From: Spirochaetaceae bacterium
Lineage (GTDB): Bacteria; Spirochaetota; Spirochaetia; DSM-27196; SLAA01
DNA length: 58,844 nt
Direction of reading: 5' to 3'
NCBI GenBank assembly: GCA_007695055.1
Contig: REEM01000124.1
Location: forward strand, 1 to 58,844
Each line of letters begins with the position of its first letter. Position 1 is the stretch's first letter. Below are positions 1 through 8,887 of the stretch, piece by piece. Position numbers and translations under genes: made by a program. The notes beneath the pieces are model-generated. The model worked only from the letters and a program-made list of their open reading frames with translations, was not told the DNA's origin and did not search any database.

Positions 1-1
1 A

Positions 2-730
2 CGTCACGGAAATGTGCGGTTCATCCTTCCTGCGCGGGCAATGAACATTGGGGCACAGATCAATATTGGAGTGCGCGAGTGCACAAGCGACTACGTATAC
101 GTGATCTGGAACGATATGCGCCTCATAGAGCTTTCGGAGCGTGCGCTGACCCGTGCAACTTCTGAAGACGTGCTGTGTAGCGCCCCGTACGTGCGAAATG
201 AACGTTCTCAGGTTATACCTACCGTCATGACTCCCGCCTTCGAAAAGAACCGTACTCTGCGCGTTTTGCCACAGGCGCCTCACAGTGAGACTGTCTTGAG
301 CCTGTATCCGTACGACTATGTCGGTCTCTACCAAACCAAGCGCTATCTGGATGTTTTTGGTTACGATGCACGTATTCACCGGCCCTACTGGCAAAAGCTT
401 GAGTTTGGGTTGCGGTGCTGGATGTGGAACGAGAAAATCCGCGTGAGTTCAGCGTTACGGGTCGCGTACACCGGCACTCCGCCATCCGACGACACCACCC
501 CAGATGCGGACTACTTGCGTTTCTACTGGAAGACCCTTGGTGTTAGATTATCCACAAACGGCGCGGACCTCAGCTCTCGACGGCTTATTGGGGGTATAGT
601 GAGAACGCCCAGCGCAGCACCCTCACTTATCAGATCTTTCCGCGAGTTGCGTCGTGAGTTCCGACGTTACGGGTCACGATACAAGAGGTCAGCACTGAGA
701 CTTATCTCAGAGTGGGAGGCAGATGCATGA
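2..730 (+). CDS. Glycosyltransferase-like protein (GT2-like), 5'-truncated at window edge
   Basis: Open frame continues upstream of the annotated GTG to base 2 (RHGNVRFILPARAMNIGAQINIGVREC...); 'N.G...N.G......YV..WNDM' pattern resembles GT-A glycosyltransferases; directly upstream of SpsF-like gene. Confidence 0.5.
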   Translation, partial: RHGNVRFILPARAMNIGAQINIGVRECTSDYVYVIWNDMRLIELSERALTRATSEDVLCSAPYVRNERSQVIPTVMTPAFEKNRTLRVLPQAPHSETVLSLYPYDYVGLYQTKRYLDVFGYDARIHRPYWQKLEFGLRCWMWNEKIRVSSALRVAYTGTPPSDDTTPDADYLRFYWKTLGVRLSTNGADLSSRRLIGGIVRTPSAAPSLIRSFRELRREFRRYGSRYKRSALRLISEWEADA

Positions 731-1401
731 TTGCGGTATTTCTCCAAGCCCGATTGGGTTCTACCCGTTTACCACGGAAAGCACTCTTACCCTTGGGTGG
801 CGATACAGTTATCGGGCATGCAATGAACAACCTCCGGAAAATACATGCGGACGAGTTTTGGCTGCTGACTGACAAAGACAGCTATACAGAGCTTCAACCT
901 GTTGCAGCGGCACATTCCTTCGAGTGCCTAGCGGGTTCAAAGAACGACGTACTGCGCCGTTTTGTAGTGGCCGCTGAGAAGCTTGCTCCCGATCTCATCT
1001 TCCGTGCAACAGGAGATAACCCACTTGTTTCCGCTGAACTCGCCAACATGCTGCTTGAAGACCCCCGTGTACATGAATCTGCATACTCCGGCTATCTGGG
1101 TCCTCCCGTTGGGGTCGGTATAGAGCTCATCAATACCCATGCACTTTTGCAAGCTCACATTCGGGCCAAGTCGCACTACGACAGGGAGCACGTTACCCCA
1201 TATTTGTATAATCACCCGGATCTTTTTGAGGTACATCTTCCCCAAGCACCTGAGCAGTACTCCCTCCCGGAAGCGCGGGTCACACTCGACACGGTAAGTG
1301 ACTACCGACATCTCGAGCACATTTACGCCCAGCTCAGCAGTGATCAAGGAATGACCACCCTCCAGTTAATTAATTATCTACGCAACGGGCCGGGCGCGTG
1401 A
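727..1401 (+). CDS. SpsF-like cytidylyltransferase (acylneuraminate/spore-coat polysaccharide type)
   Basis: N-terminal IAVFLQARLGSTRLPRKALLPLGGDTVIGH nucleotidyltransferase signature, RATGDNPL motif; ATG at 727 preferred over GTG at 712. Confidence 0.8.
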   Translation: MIAVFLQARLGSTRLPRKALLPLGGDTVIGHAMNNLRKIHADEFWLLTDKDSYTELQPVAAAHSFECLAGSKNDVLRRFVVAAEKLAPDLIFRATGDNPLVSAELANMLLEDPRVHESAYSGYLGPPVGVGIELINTHALLQAHIRAKSHYDREHVTPYLYNHPDLFEVHLPQAPEQYSLPEARVTLDTVSDYRHLEHIYAQLSSDQGMTTLQLINYLRNGPGA

Positions 1402-3332
1402 GTCTTCATGATTCGCAGCACTCGATCATTCTTTTACTTCCCGAAACCTCGCCGGAACATGGATACGGCCATGTGACTCGGCTGCTCAGACTACGCCGAG
1501 AGTTGATACAGGAGCAGTCTGCCGAGCTACCATACGTAATGGTGGGGCTATGGGCACGTGATCTTGAACGCGAGGTACTGCGTGAACTGCTGCATTCGCA
1601 TCAGGTGCCGGAAGACTCAGTTGTGCTACTCGACGCCATGTCCGAAGGCAGACTCACTGAATTGCCATGCGACCTGCTGGTGCTCGACCGGCGAACCTTA
1701 CACCGTTCCTTTGTGGAAGAGCTTCGCAATGTTTGTGGTCATAGACCCTTTCTGCTGGGTTTGGACGCGGTGGGCTCCGGCGCCGAGCTGTGTAACTACG
1801 TCATAGACGGCTTCCCGCGGCTTAAGGGTTTGCGCGGTAACGAGCAGCATACAGCCTTCATTAGTTCCACTGCCGTCGGGCCTCCGAACCCGGCAAGGAA
1901 TAGTACCGCTCCTCACGACCGGCCGCTTCAGATCCTCGTCACCTTGGGAGCTTCGGGTGATGCATCTCGTGAAGCACGTCTCCTGCGTGCGCTCCATACA
2001 AGTAGGCAGCGACCGCTTCAGGTTCATATCTACGGCATAGAGGGGTCAGCCCAGCTATGCGACGAACGAGATGACATGCTGGTATATCGACATGGTTTTG
2101 ATCCAAGCCTGGCTATGCGCTTTTCAGAGTTCGACATCGTCTTCACTCATTTCGGAGTGACGGCTTATGAAGCCGCAGCGGCTGGGTGTGCGGTCGTGCT
2201 GTTGAACCCAGGTAGGTATCATGAGCAGCTCTCCCGATGTTCCGGTTTTGTCACCCTGCCATACGGCTGCTTTCCCAAGCTAAGGTGGCACCGTGTTCTC
2301 GCCAAACTATTTCGGAATCCAGGCTATGTCCAGGCTCGCAGCGCAGCGGTGCTTAATCCGAGGGGCCGAAGCACCACAGAGGTGGTACGAGATCTTGTGA
2401 GATATCGCACGGCACACATTGCAAACTCTCCCGAGAATGGAAACTTGGTTGGTTTCGCTCAATGCCCGGTTTGTTCCTCCAACTCACATTCGCTGCTGTA
2501 TCGCTTTCCCAGTAAGAACTATCTGCGGTGTCAAACCTGTGGTGTGCTTTTTATGCAGCGAGCTATAGCACATGACATTCAATACAACACTGAGTACTTC
2601 TTCCGTGAGTATGAAAAACAGTACGGTAAGAGCTATCTGCAAGACTTTCATCACATTAAAGGTATGGGCGCCTTACGAGTACAGCACATTAGGGATCTCC
2701 TGCATGGCTCCTTGCTGAGCGGTGCAGCCGCGCCTGTTGAGGCAACGTCTTTCTCCCTTTTGGACATTGGCTGTGCGTACGGGCCGTTTATGGCGGCAGC
2801 GCAGGAGGCGGGTGCTCAGAGTTTTGGGATCGATGTAGCCGAGGATGCGGTGCAGTATGTTGTCAATCAACTTGGCTTTCAAGCTGCATGCATTCCGGTA
2901 CAGGAACTGAACGCTTCTCGGCAATTTGGACAGGACTCATTTCATGTCGTCACGATGTGGTATGTTATCGAGCACTTCGAGCGGCTTGACCCGGTGCTGA
3001 AAGCAGTGGCGGGGCTCGTCGCCCCCCATGGTGTTTTTGCCTTTTCTACGCCAAACGGTACTGGAATTTCGGCTCGCTCCAACCACGAGCGTTTTCTGCG
3101 GAACTCACCGGAAGACCACTTCACGGTATGGGAAGCAAAGCGAACGGCCGGAATTCTCAGGCGATACGGATTCCGGGTAGAGCGTGTAGTGGTAACCGGA
3201 CATCACCCTGAGAGGTTCCCGTTTATGGGCCGTTGGGCAGGTTGCGCACCTGTGGGGTGGGTTCTCAATAAACTCAGTCGGCTCTTTGGCTTGGGGGACA
3301 CCTTCGAGGTCTACGCTCGCAGGGTCGAGTAG
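1398..3332 (+). CDS. Fusion protein: SpsG/PseG-like glycosyltransferase-fold domain plus zinc-ribbon and class I SAM methyltransferase
   Basis: N-term GYGHVTRLLRLRREL and FTHFGVTAYEAAAAGCAVVLLNPGRYHEQ (UDP-GT/PseG-like); middle CPVC...CQTCGVLF zinc ribbon; C-term LLDIGCAYGPFMAAAQEAGAQSFGIDVAEDAV SAM motif. Confidence 0.75.
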   Translation: MSLHDSQHSIILLLPETSPEHGYGHVTRLLRLRRELIQEQSAELPYVMVGLWARDLEREVLRELLHSHQVPEDSVVLLDAMSEGRLTELPCDLLVLDRRTLHRSFVEELRNVCGHRPFLLGLDAVGSGAELCNYVIDGFPRLKGLRGNEQHTAFISSTAVGPPNPARNSTAPHDRPLQILVTLGASGDASREARLLRALHTSRQRPLQVHIYGIEGSAQLCDERDDMLVYRHGFDPSLAMRFSEFDIVFTHFGVTAYEAAAAGCAVVLLNPGRYHEQLSRCSGFVTLPYGCFPKLRWHRVLAKLFRNPGYVQARSAAVLNPRGRSTTEVVRDLVRYRTAHIANSPENGNLVGFAQCPVCSSNSHSLLYRFPSKNYLRCQTCGVLFMQRAIAHDIQYNTEYFFREYEKQYGKSYLQDFHHIKGMGALRVQHIRDLLHGSLLSGAAAPVEATSFSLLDIGCAYGPFMAAAQEAGAQSFGIDVAEDAVQYVVNQLGFQAACIPVQELNASRQFGQDSFHVVTMWYVIEHFERLDPVLKAVAGLVAPHGVFAFSTPNGTGISARSNHERFLRNSPEDHFTVWEAKRTAGILRRYGFRVERVVVTGHHPERFPFMGRWAGCAPVGWVLNKLSRLFGLGDTFEVYARRVE

Positions 3333-3384
3333 TACGAGTCAAGTAGTAAAGGTCGTATAGGTAGCGTCGGGTGGGAGACAATCT

Positions 3385-5187
3385 ATGAGTTTGCACAATT
3401 CAGGAAACTTTGGCAGCATTGAGAACGGTCCAACCATACTCGTTCTTGGGGCATCGCTCATGCAAAGGCCAGCCTACGAAGCCGCACAACGCCGCGGTTG
3501 GCGAGCGGTCGCTGTTGACCGTGACCCGCATAGTATTTCCCGAGCACACGCAGCGGATTTCATACAGGCAGATATTTCTAATCACGAAGAGGTAACGCTG
3601 CTCGCCTCTGAGTATGCCACATCCCATCCGGTGCACGGAGTCTTTACCTGCGGTACAGACTTCTCATACACGGTAGCAGTTACTGCGGCGCGACTTGGAT
3701 TACCGGGAATGCCGCCGGAGGCGGCCTTGCGAGCAAGCAACAAGAAGCTCATGCGAGACTGCTTCCACCAGGCAGGAATCCCAAGTCCACGCCACCATGC
3801 GCTGTCAGATTTAACAGATGAATCGCTGGCCGCAGGCGCAACGGAGTTAGGCTTTCCTCTGGTTGTCAAACCGGTGGATAACATGGGCGCCCGCGGTATA
3901 CGACTGGTTCACGACAAGGATCAGCTTGAGACTGCGGTGCGGCTTGCCGTTGAGCAGTCCCGAACTGGGCGAGTAATACTGGAACAACTCATTGACGGCC
4001 TTGAGTACAGTATCGACGCCTTAGTCTTTGATGGACGAATCGTTATCGTCGGGGTTGCCGACCGCCACATTTTCTTCCCGCCATACTTTGTCGAGATGGG
4101 CCATACCATTCCAACCATGCTTTCCGGATCCAAGTACACCACCCTGATTGAAGGTTTTCGAAGCGCAGTGCGCGCACTAGGAATTGAGTATGGTGCTGCA
4201 AAAGGTGACGTCTTTTTGTCAAATGGTGAAGCGGTCGTGGGTGAGATTGCAGCCAGGCTCTCTGGCGGTTATATGTCCGGATGGACATTTCCGGCGGCCG
4301 CAAGGTTTGAACCGGTAGAAGCTGCAATGGAACTTGCGCTTGGTTTTCACCCGCGCAGTCTACCAGACTCTATTGATGACGTTCAGCCCCAAAAAACCTC
4401 GGCTGAACGCGCCTGGATCTCTATCCCTGGAACGGTTAAAGAAGTACTTGGGCTCCCTTCGGCCGACACCCTTTCCAACCGTTCCGTTGACGGAGCAGCT
4501 GAGCTCCCAATGAAAGATGGAGAAGTCGAGCTTATTGCTTGTTTCCCCCGTGCAACGCCCGGGGATTCGGTCTCGTTCCCCACCAATAATGTGGAAAAAT
4601 GTGGAAACATTATTACCTGTTCGCCGCAGCGGGAGAAAGCAGTTCAACAGGCGGAGACCATCACTCGCGCAATTGTGGTGCGACTTGAACCGGGGAATGC
4701 GCGCACCTTTGACTTCTTATTCGGGTCATCTGGCCATGAAGCTCCCTGGGCTTTCTGGCCGACACACCGGGAGAACGTGGACTGCCTTGCAGATATGCCG
4801 CGTTTCACAACATCGGCCGTCACTCCTTCCTCGGAAATCACGTCGTCACACACACAGCACCGTGGCAACTGCCGGACAACAATTTCAGTCGGATACCTAC
4901 CGTTGCCACATCCTGAGCGTGAGACCGCACCAGACTATAATGGACATACTCTTTGTGAGGTGCTCGACCTCTTGCGCTTGAGATACAAGGTTGCACCTCA
5001 GGTAGAGTTAACGGGGGGACAGTCGCTCCCAGGCCTTGTACTTGGGAGGGTTTTTTGGCGTGCACTGCTGAAAGGTGGACTACAGGGCGCGCTGTTTATC
5101 ATCGATACTATAAGCAGGGACGTACCCTCACATGAGGAACTTGCGCGGCTCACCGGTAGGTTATGGAACGACGACTTCGCACGATAG
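3385..5187 (+). CDS. ATP-grasp domain protein (carboxylate-amine ligase / CPSase-like) with unassigned C-terminal extension
   Basis: LGFPLVVKPVDNMGARGIRLV, VILEQLIDGLEYSIDALVFDG, GEIAARLSGGYMSGW ATP-grasp motifs; about 160 C-terminal residues not recognised. Confidence 0.75.
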   Translation: MSLHNSGNFGSIENGPTILVLGASLMQRPAYEAAQRRGWRAVAVDRDPHSISRAHAADFIQADISNHEEVTLLASEYATSHPVHGVFTCGTDFSYTVAVTAARLGLPGMPPEAALRASNKKLMRDCFHQAGIPSPRHHALSDLTDESLAAGATELGFPLVVKPVDNMGARGIRLVHDKDQLETAVRLAVEQSRTGRVILEQLIDGLEYSIDALVFDGRIVIVGVADRHIFFPPYFVEMGHTIPTMLSGSKYTTLIEGFRSAVRALGIEYGAAKGDVFLSNGEAVVGEIAARLSGGYMSGWTFPAAARFEPVEAAMELALGFHPRSLPDSIDDVQPQKTSAERAWISIPGTVKEVLGLPSADTLSNRSVDGAAELPMKDGEVELIACFPRATPGDSVSFPTNNVEKCGNIITCSPQREKAVQQAETITRAIVVRLEPGNARTFDFLFGSSGHEAPWAFWPTHRENVDCLADMPRFTTSAVTPSSEITSSHTQHRGNCRTTISVGYLPLPHPERETAPDYNGHTLCEVLDLLRLRYKVAPQVELTGGQSLPGLVLGRVFWRALLKGGLQGALFIIDTISRDVPSHEELARLTGRLWNDDFAR

Positions 5188-6218
5188 TATTTCTAGTCCT
5201 TATGGTTGCCCTCTTTGGCGGGCCGCTTTTTGGACAGCAGCTCAACACATTGACCGAGGAATACCTTACACTCGATCAACTTCTCAGTCGTACCGACGCT
5301 GTTCTGCAATGGAACGCGTCGGCAGGAGAAGGGGTGTTGCGCACACCACGTCTCACTCTTGGCTTCTTTGCAGACATGCCTTGGATCACCTTGGATTATG
5401 CGGAGTACCAACGAGCTACACCGGTCAGGTTTGAAAACGGCGAATTATTGTTCCCGGAAAGCTACCTAGGCATTCTTCAGAACGCCGGGCGTGGTATAGA
5501 TATGGGAACGATTGCCGATGGACGCAGGGTAGCGGCGATATTTGTCGATCCCGGTCATGGGGGACGGGATCCGGGAGCTATAGGAAGGCACACTATCAAT
5601 GGTTCCTTGTTCGAAATCTATGAGAAAGACATAGTTCTAGATGTCGGACTTAGGCTGTACACTCTCCTGAGGGAATCTTATCCTGATCGGCAGATAGCCT
5701 TATCTCGGGTAGAAGATACCTACCTCACGCTGGAAGAGCGTACAAATATGGCCAACGACATGGTTGTAGCAGATAACGAGGTTGTGCTTTTTGTCTCGCT
5801 GCACGCGAACGCTTCCTTAAACAATCGTGCAACCGGGTTTGAGGTTTGGTACCTTTCGCCTGAGGTTTCTCGTGGCGAACTCATATCGCGACGGCGCACG
5901 CAAGTAGATGATCCTGCCCTGATTTCTATTTTGAATACTCTTCGCGATGAGGAACTAACGATTGAAAGCATCTTGCTCGCACGCAGCGTCTTAGATGGCC
6001 TGGACGGCACCGTAGGTAGTATTGCGCCAAACAGGGGAATGAAGATGGAGTCATGGTATGTCGTGCGCAATGCCAAGATGCCGTCAATACTCGTAGAGCT
6101 AGGGTTTGTGACTAATCCTGAGGAAGCCATGCTATTGTCGCAGCCGGACTACTTGCACAAGCTGACGCGGGGCATTTATAATGGCATACATCAATTTATT
6201 ACTGATTTTGAAGAATAA
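5163..6218 (+). CDS. N-acetylmuramoyl-L-alanine amidase (Amidase_3 family), exported
   Basis: Signal-like N-terminus; IFVDPGHGGRDPGAIG, E in FEIYEKDIVLDV, VSLHAN, VELGFVTNPEE. Confidence 0.9.
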   Translation: MERRLRTIVFLVLMVALFGGPLFGQQLNTLTEEYLTLDQLLSRTDAVLQWNASAGEGVLRTPRLTLGFFADMPWITLDYAEYQRATPVRFENGELLFPESYLGILQNAGRGIDMGTIADGRRVAAIFVDPGHGGRDPGAIGRHTINGSLFEIYEKDIVLDVGLRLYTLLRESYPDRQIALSRVEDTYLTLEERTNMANDMVVADNEVVLFVSLHANASLNNRATGFEVWYLSPEVSRGELISRRRTQVDDPALISILNTLRDEELTIESILLARSVLDGLDGTVGSIAPNRGMKMESWYVVRNAKMPSILVELGFVTNPEEAMLLSQPDYLHKLTRGIYNGIHQFITDFEE

Positions 6219-6224
6219 AAGCCT

Positions 6225-6752
6225 ATGAAACATCGCCGACGCCTGGCACGATCTCAACAACAGCTTTGGACCATTTGTCTGGGTCTACTCGCAGGCACCT
6301 TTGTGGTTTCGCTTGTATTCTTTTTTCTTTTCCGCAGTCCAATGCACTATCAGATTCTGTTCTTCCCTGATATACGCACTGGAGAGCTTTCCGGCGAGCG
6401 CCGAATGCTTCCGCGTCTGAGTAACAGCAAGGATGCAGCACGCCAACTGGTGGAGGAAATTATTTTGGGCCCGGTAGACATTCAACATTCCAGGGTCGCT
6501 CCTCGTAGCACAATCATTCGTACCTTGGTGGTACGTGATAGAGTGCTCTACTTAGATCTTAGTACCGATATTCTTCATGAAATTGAGGATGAAGACGCCT
6601 TTTTTGCAATACAGAGGGCATTTGAACACACAATTCGCTTTAATTATCGTACAATACGGGAGATAGTGTTCACGGTAGACGGTCAGGAACCAGGCGCAAC
6701 GCGCTACATTAGCTGGCGCACCATGGACGGAACAAGTCCGGCTTCACTCTAA
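6225..6752 (+). CDS. GerMN-domain membrane-anchored protein
   Basis: One N-terminal TM, then YQILFFPDIRTGEL...ARQLVEEIILGPV...LYLDLSTDILHE...AIQRAFEHTIRFNYRTIREIVFTVDGQEP pattern. Confidence 0.7.
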   Translation: MKHRRRLARSQQQLWTICLGLLAGTFVVSLVFFFLFRSPMHYQILFFPDIRTGELSGERRMLPRLSNSKDAARQLVEEIILGPVDIQHSRVAPRSTIIRTLVVRDRVLYLDLSTDILHEIEDEDAFFAIQRAFEHTIRFNYRTIREIVFTVDGQEPGATRYISWRTMDGTSPASL

Positions 6753-6802
6753 GGAAACCGGCTTCACAATAGGGGCATTCGTCTAAAATGGGGTGAAACT
6801 CG

Positions 6803-6830
6803 TTGACAAATGAAATGTCATCCATATAAT
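6803..6830 (+). promoter_or_regulatory. Sigma70-type promoter of flaA
   Basis: TTGACA (6803-6808), 16-nt spacer, TATAAT (6825-6830), about 50 nt before flaA ATG. Confidence 0.75.
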
Positions 6831-6883
6831 TTAGCCTGTACGCACACAATGTATTGGGCTGGAATACTTACAAGGAGAAGGGG

Positions 6884-7891
6884 ATGAAACGGTTTTTCGT
6901 TCTATTGCTCGTGTTGCTGGCGGCGGTCGCTATGCCTGGCTTCACGCAAGAGTCTACACTTATCGACTTTTCTGAATTGCTGGCGGACTGGCCGCCTGAT
7001 AATCCTAGGGATAGTGAAGCGACTCTGCTTGACTATAGTCACATCGCTGGAGCAAGCGTGAGCGCGGACGACCGCGCACTCATGAAGACTTCCTTGGCGA
7101 TCAACAACTGGGATGTCGAACTCAACTCATCGGCACGCACCGTGCTACGACAAGGCAACACTCAGGTTCGGCAAGCTGTCGTTCGTGAAGGTGCCTCGCA
7201 GTTCGAGGGCGAGGGTGTCATGGGTATTCGGGTTTCATTCCCGACCGAGCCTTTTAACGCTTGGGCCCTGATTCGACCTCCGTTCGAGATCCCGGCATAC
7301 GCCGATATCGACGAGATTCAGCCGGATGGAACCATGGAGGTTCCGCAGGAGGAACAGGGGCGAGGTCGCAAGTATGACAACAAAGGCGTGGTTAAGAACG
7401 TCGGAACACTCCGAACCGTTACGGTCAACGTCTACGGGCTGAACTACCCGCACGGTTTAAGCGTGATTCTTCAGGATGAAAACAACAGAACTCAGGAAGT
7501 CTTCATGGGTTACCTGAACTTCGACGGTTGGCGTGAACTGACTTGGGAAAATCCCAACTACGTTACAGAGGTTCGTCATCGCGAACTGCGACAGTTTCCT
7601 CTGTATCCACAGCTTGCACCTATGAGGAAGCTGGTTGGTATGCGCGTCTACCGTGATGGTGCTCAGATTGGTGGTGATTTTGTCTCCTACATAAAGGACA
7701 TCAACATCACGTACGATTTAGCAACACTTGAGGTCGAGCGTGACATTGATGACGAAGCAGTTTGGGGTCTTCTCCAAGAACGTGAGACTGCACGACGTGA
7801 AGCTGAGCTTCGACGACTGGGTAATATTCAAGTTCTCCGATTCCTTGAAGAGCAAAGAATGTATCCGGGCCCGGACGCTAACGACAACTAA
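6884..7891 (+). CDS. flaA: Flagellar filament outer layer (sheath) protein FlaA
   Basis: Signal peptide MKRFFVLLLVLLAAVAMPGFTQE; TVTVNVYGLNYPHGLSVILQDENNRTQEVFMGYLNFDGWRELTWENPNY typical of spirochaetal FlaA; RBS AAGGAGAAGGGG before ATG 6884. Confidence 0.9.
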   Translation: MKRFFVLLLVLLAAVAMPGFTQESTLIDFSELLADWPPDNPRDSEATLLDYSHIAGASVSADDRALMKTSLAINNWDVELNSSARTVLRQGNTQVRQAVVREGASQFEGEGVMGIRVSFPTEPFNAWALIRPPFEIPAYADIDEIQPDGTMEVPQEEQGRGRKYDNKGVVKNVGTLRTVTVNVYGLNYPHGLSVILQDENNRTQEVFMGYLNFDGWRELTWENPNYVTEVRHRELRQFPLYPQLAPMRKLVGMRVYRDGAQIGGDFVSYIKDINITYDLATLEVERDIDDEAVWGLLQERETARREAELRRLGNIQVLRFLEEQRMYPGPDANDN

Positions 7892-7915
7892 GACGTAGTA
7901 ATACAGCACGAAAAG

Positions 7916-7947
7916 AAGGCAGCCATTCATGTTGGCTGCCTTTTTTT
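7916..7947 (+). terminator. Rho-independent terminator of flaA
   Basis: AAGGCAGCC-attcatgtt-GGCTGCCTT followed by T-run. Confidence 0.85.
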
Positions 7948-7993
7948 CGTGATTACGGCTTGAGACAGTGCGAGCAAATAATATTGAACTTTC

Positions 7994-8887
7994 TTATCGG
8001 GCCCTGCTTAGTCGCGCTAAATCTAGAACCAGGCCGACATTCATAGTGTACATAAACTCTTCGCCAATAGACTCGCCAGCAAGATCTTCGCGACCTAACG
8101 TGAAAATGGCCGCGCTCATACCTATGGTACTGCTCAGACCGGGCCGATGCTGGACGAGAATTGAAGGTCCAAATACAAGACTTCCGGTTCGTACTTCAGT
8201 GGCTGTATCCTCAAACTCCAGAATACGGTCCTGATAGCCAAGCCTCAGCGTTACCCTATAAGGCACGTTTTTCTGGAATATTTCGGTGTACACCGCATAT
8301 TCTTGCTTTCGTTGCAACCGCAAAAACAAGGACTCACGTTCGCGATATGTGCTCCGGCTCCATTCAGCGCCAATAAGATAGCCATCAAAAAAGATTGCAC
8401 CACGGACACCGTCGTATGATTGGTTATTGTCACCGGGGTCCGATAGTCCTGTGAGAAAGGGTCGCATGAGCGAGAATTCAAGCTCAGCACGATCGAGTAT
8501 AAAGAAGCCAATGGAAGATCTGACTCCTGGCGATACCGGGCGACCAGAACTGTTGAGTAGTCCCATGGTGGGGGTAACGGAGAAAAATACGCGGTCATCA
8601 CGGTAACCTAAGCCAGCGTAACCTAGCGTACGTAACTGTAAGTCACGCTCTATGCCATATGCTAAGCGAAGCCCGTAGGGAAGACTTGTTATTCCGGAAA
8701 GCTCGAAACCGGCGACATAGAGGTCACTCTCAAGTTCCAGGTCATTTGGACTCCGATCTACAGCAAACTCTTGGTTTCCCAGGGTGAACCCGAGAGTTAA
8801 CTCTGTTGCAAGCGCCTGAAAGGATACGCATACGCCTATCATGAGCGTTGCTATTGCCACCATGCGTTTTTTCGTTTGGTTCATCAT
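7994..8887 (-). CDS. Putative outer-membrane beta-barrel protein
   Basis: Signal peptide and alternating aromatic/polar pattern; ATG overlaps the stop of the upstream 8884-10053 gene. Confidence 0.55.
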   Translation of the reverse strand: MMNQTKKRMVAIATLMIGVCVSFQALATELTLGFTLGNQEFAVDRSPNDLELESDLYVAGFELSGITSLPYGLRLAYGIERDLQLRTLGYAGLGYRDDRVFFSVTPTMGLLNSSGRPVSPGVRSSIGFFILDRAELEFSLMRPFLTGLSDPGDNNQSYDGVRGAIFFDGYLIGAEWSRSTYRERESLFLRLQRKQEYAVYTEIFQKNVPYRVTLRLGYQDRILEFEDTATEVRTGSLVFGPSILVQHRPGLSSTIGMSAAIFTLGREDLAGESIGEEFMYTMNVGLVLDLARLSRAR

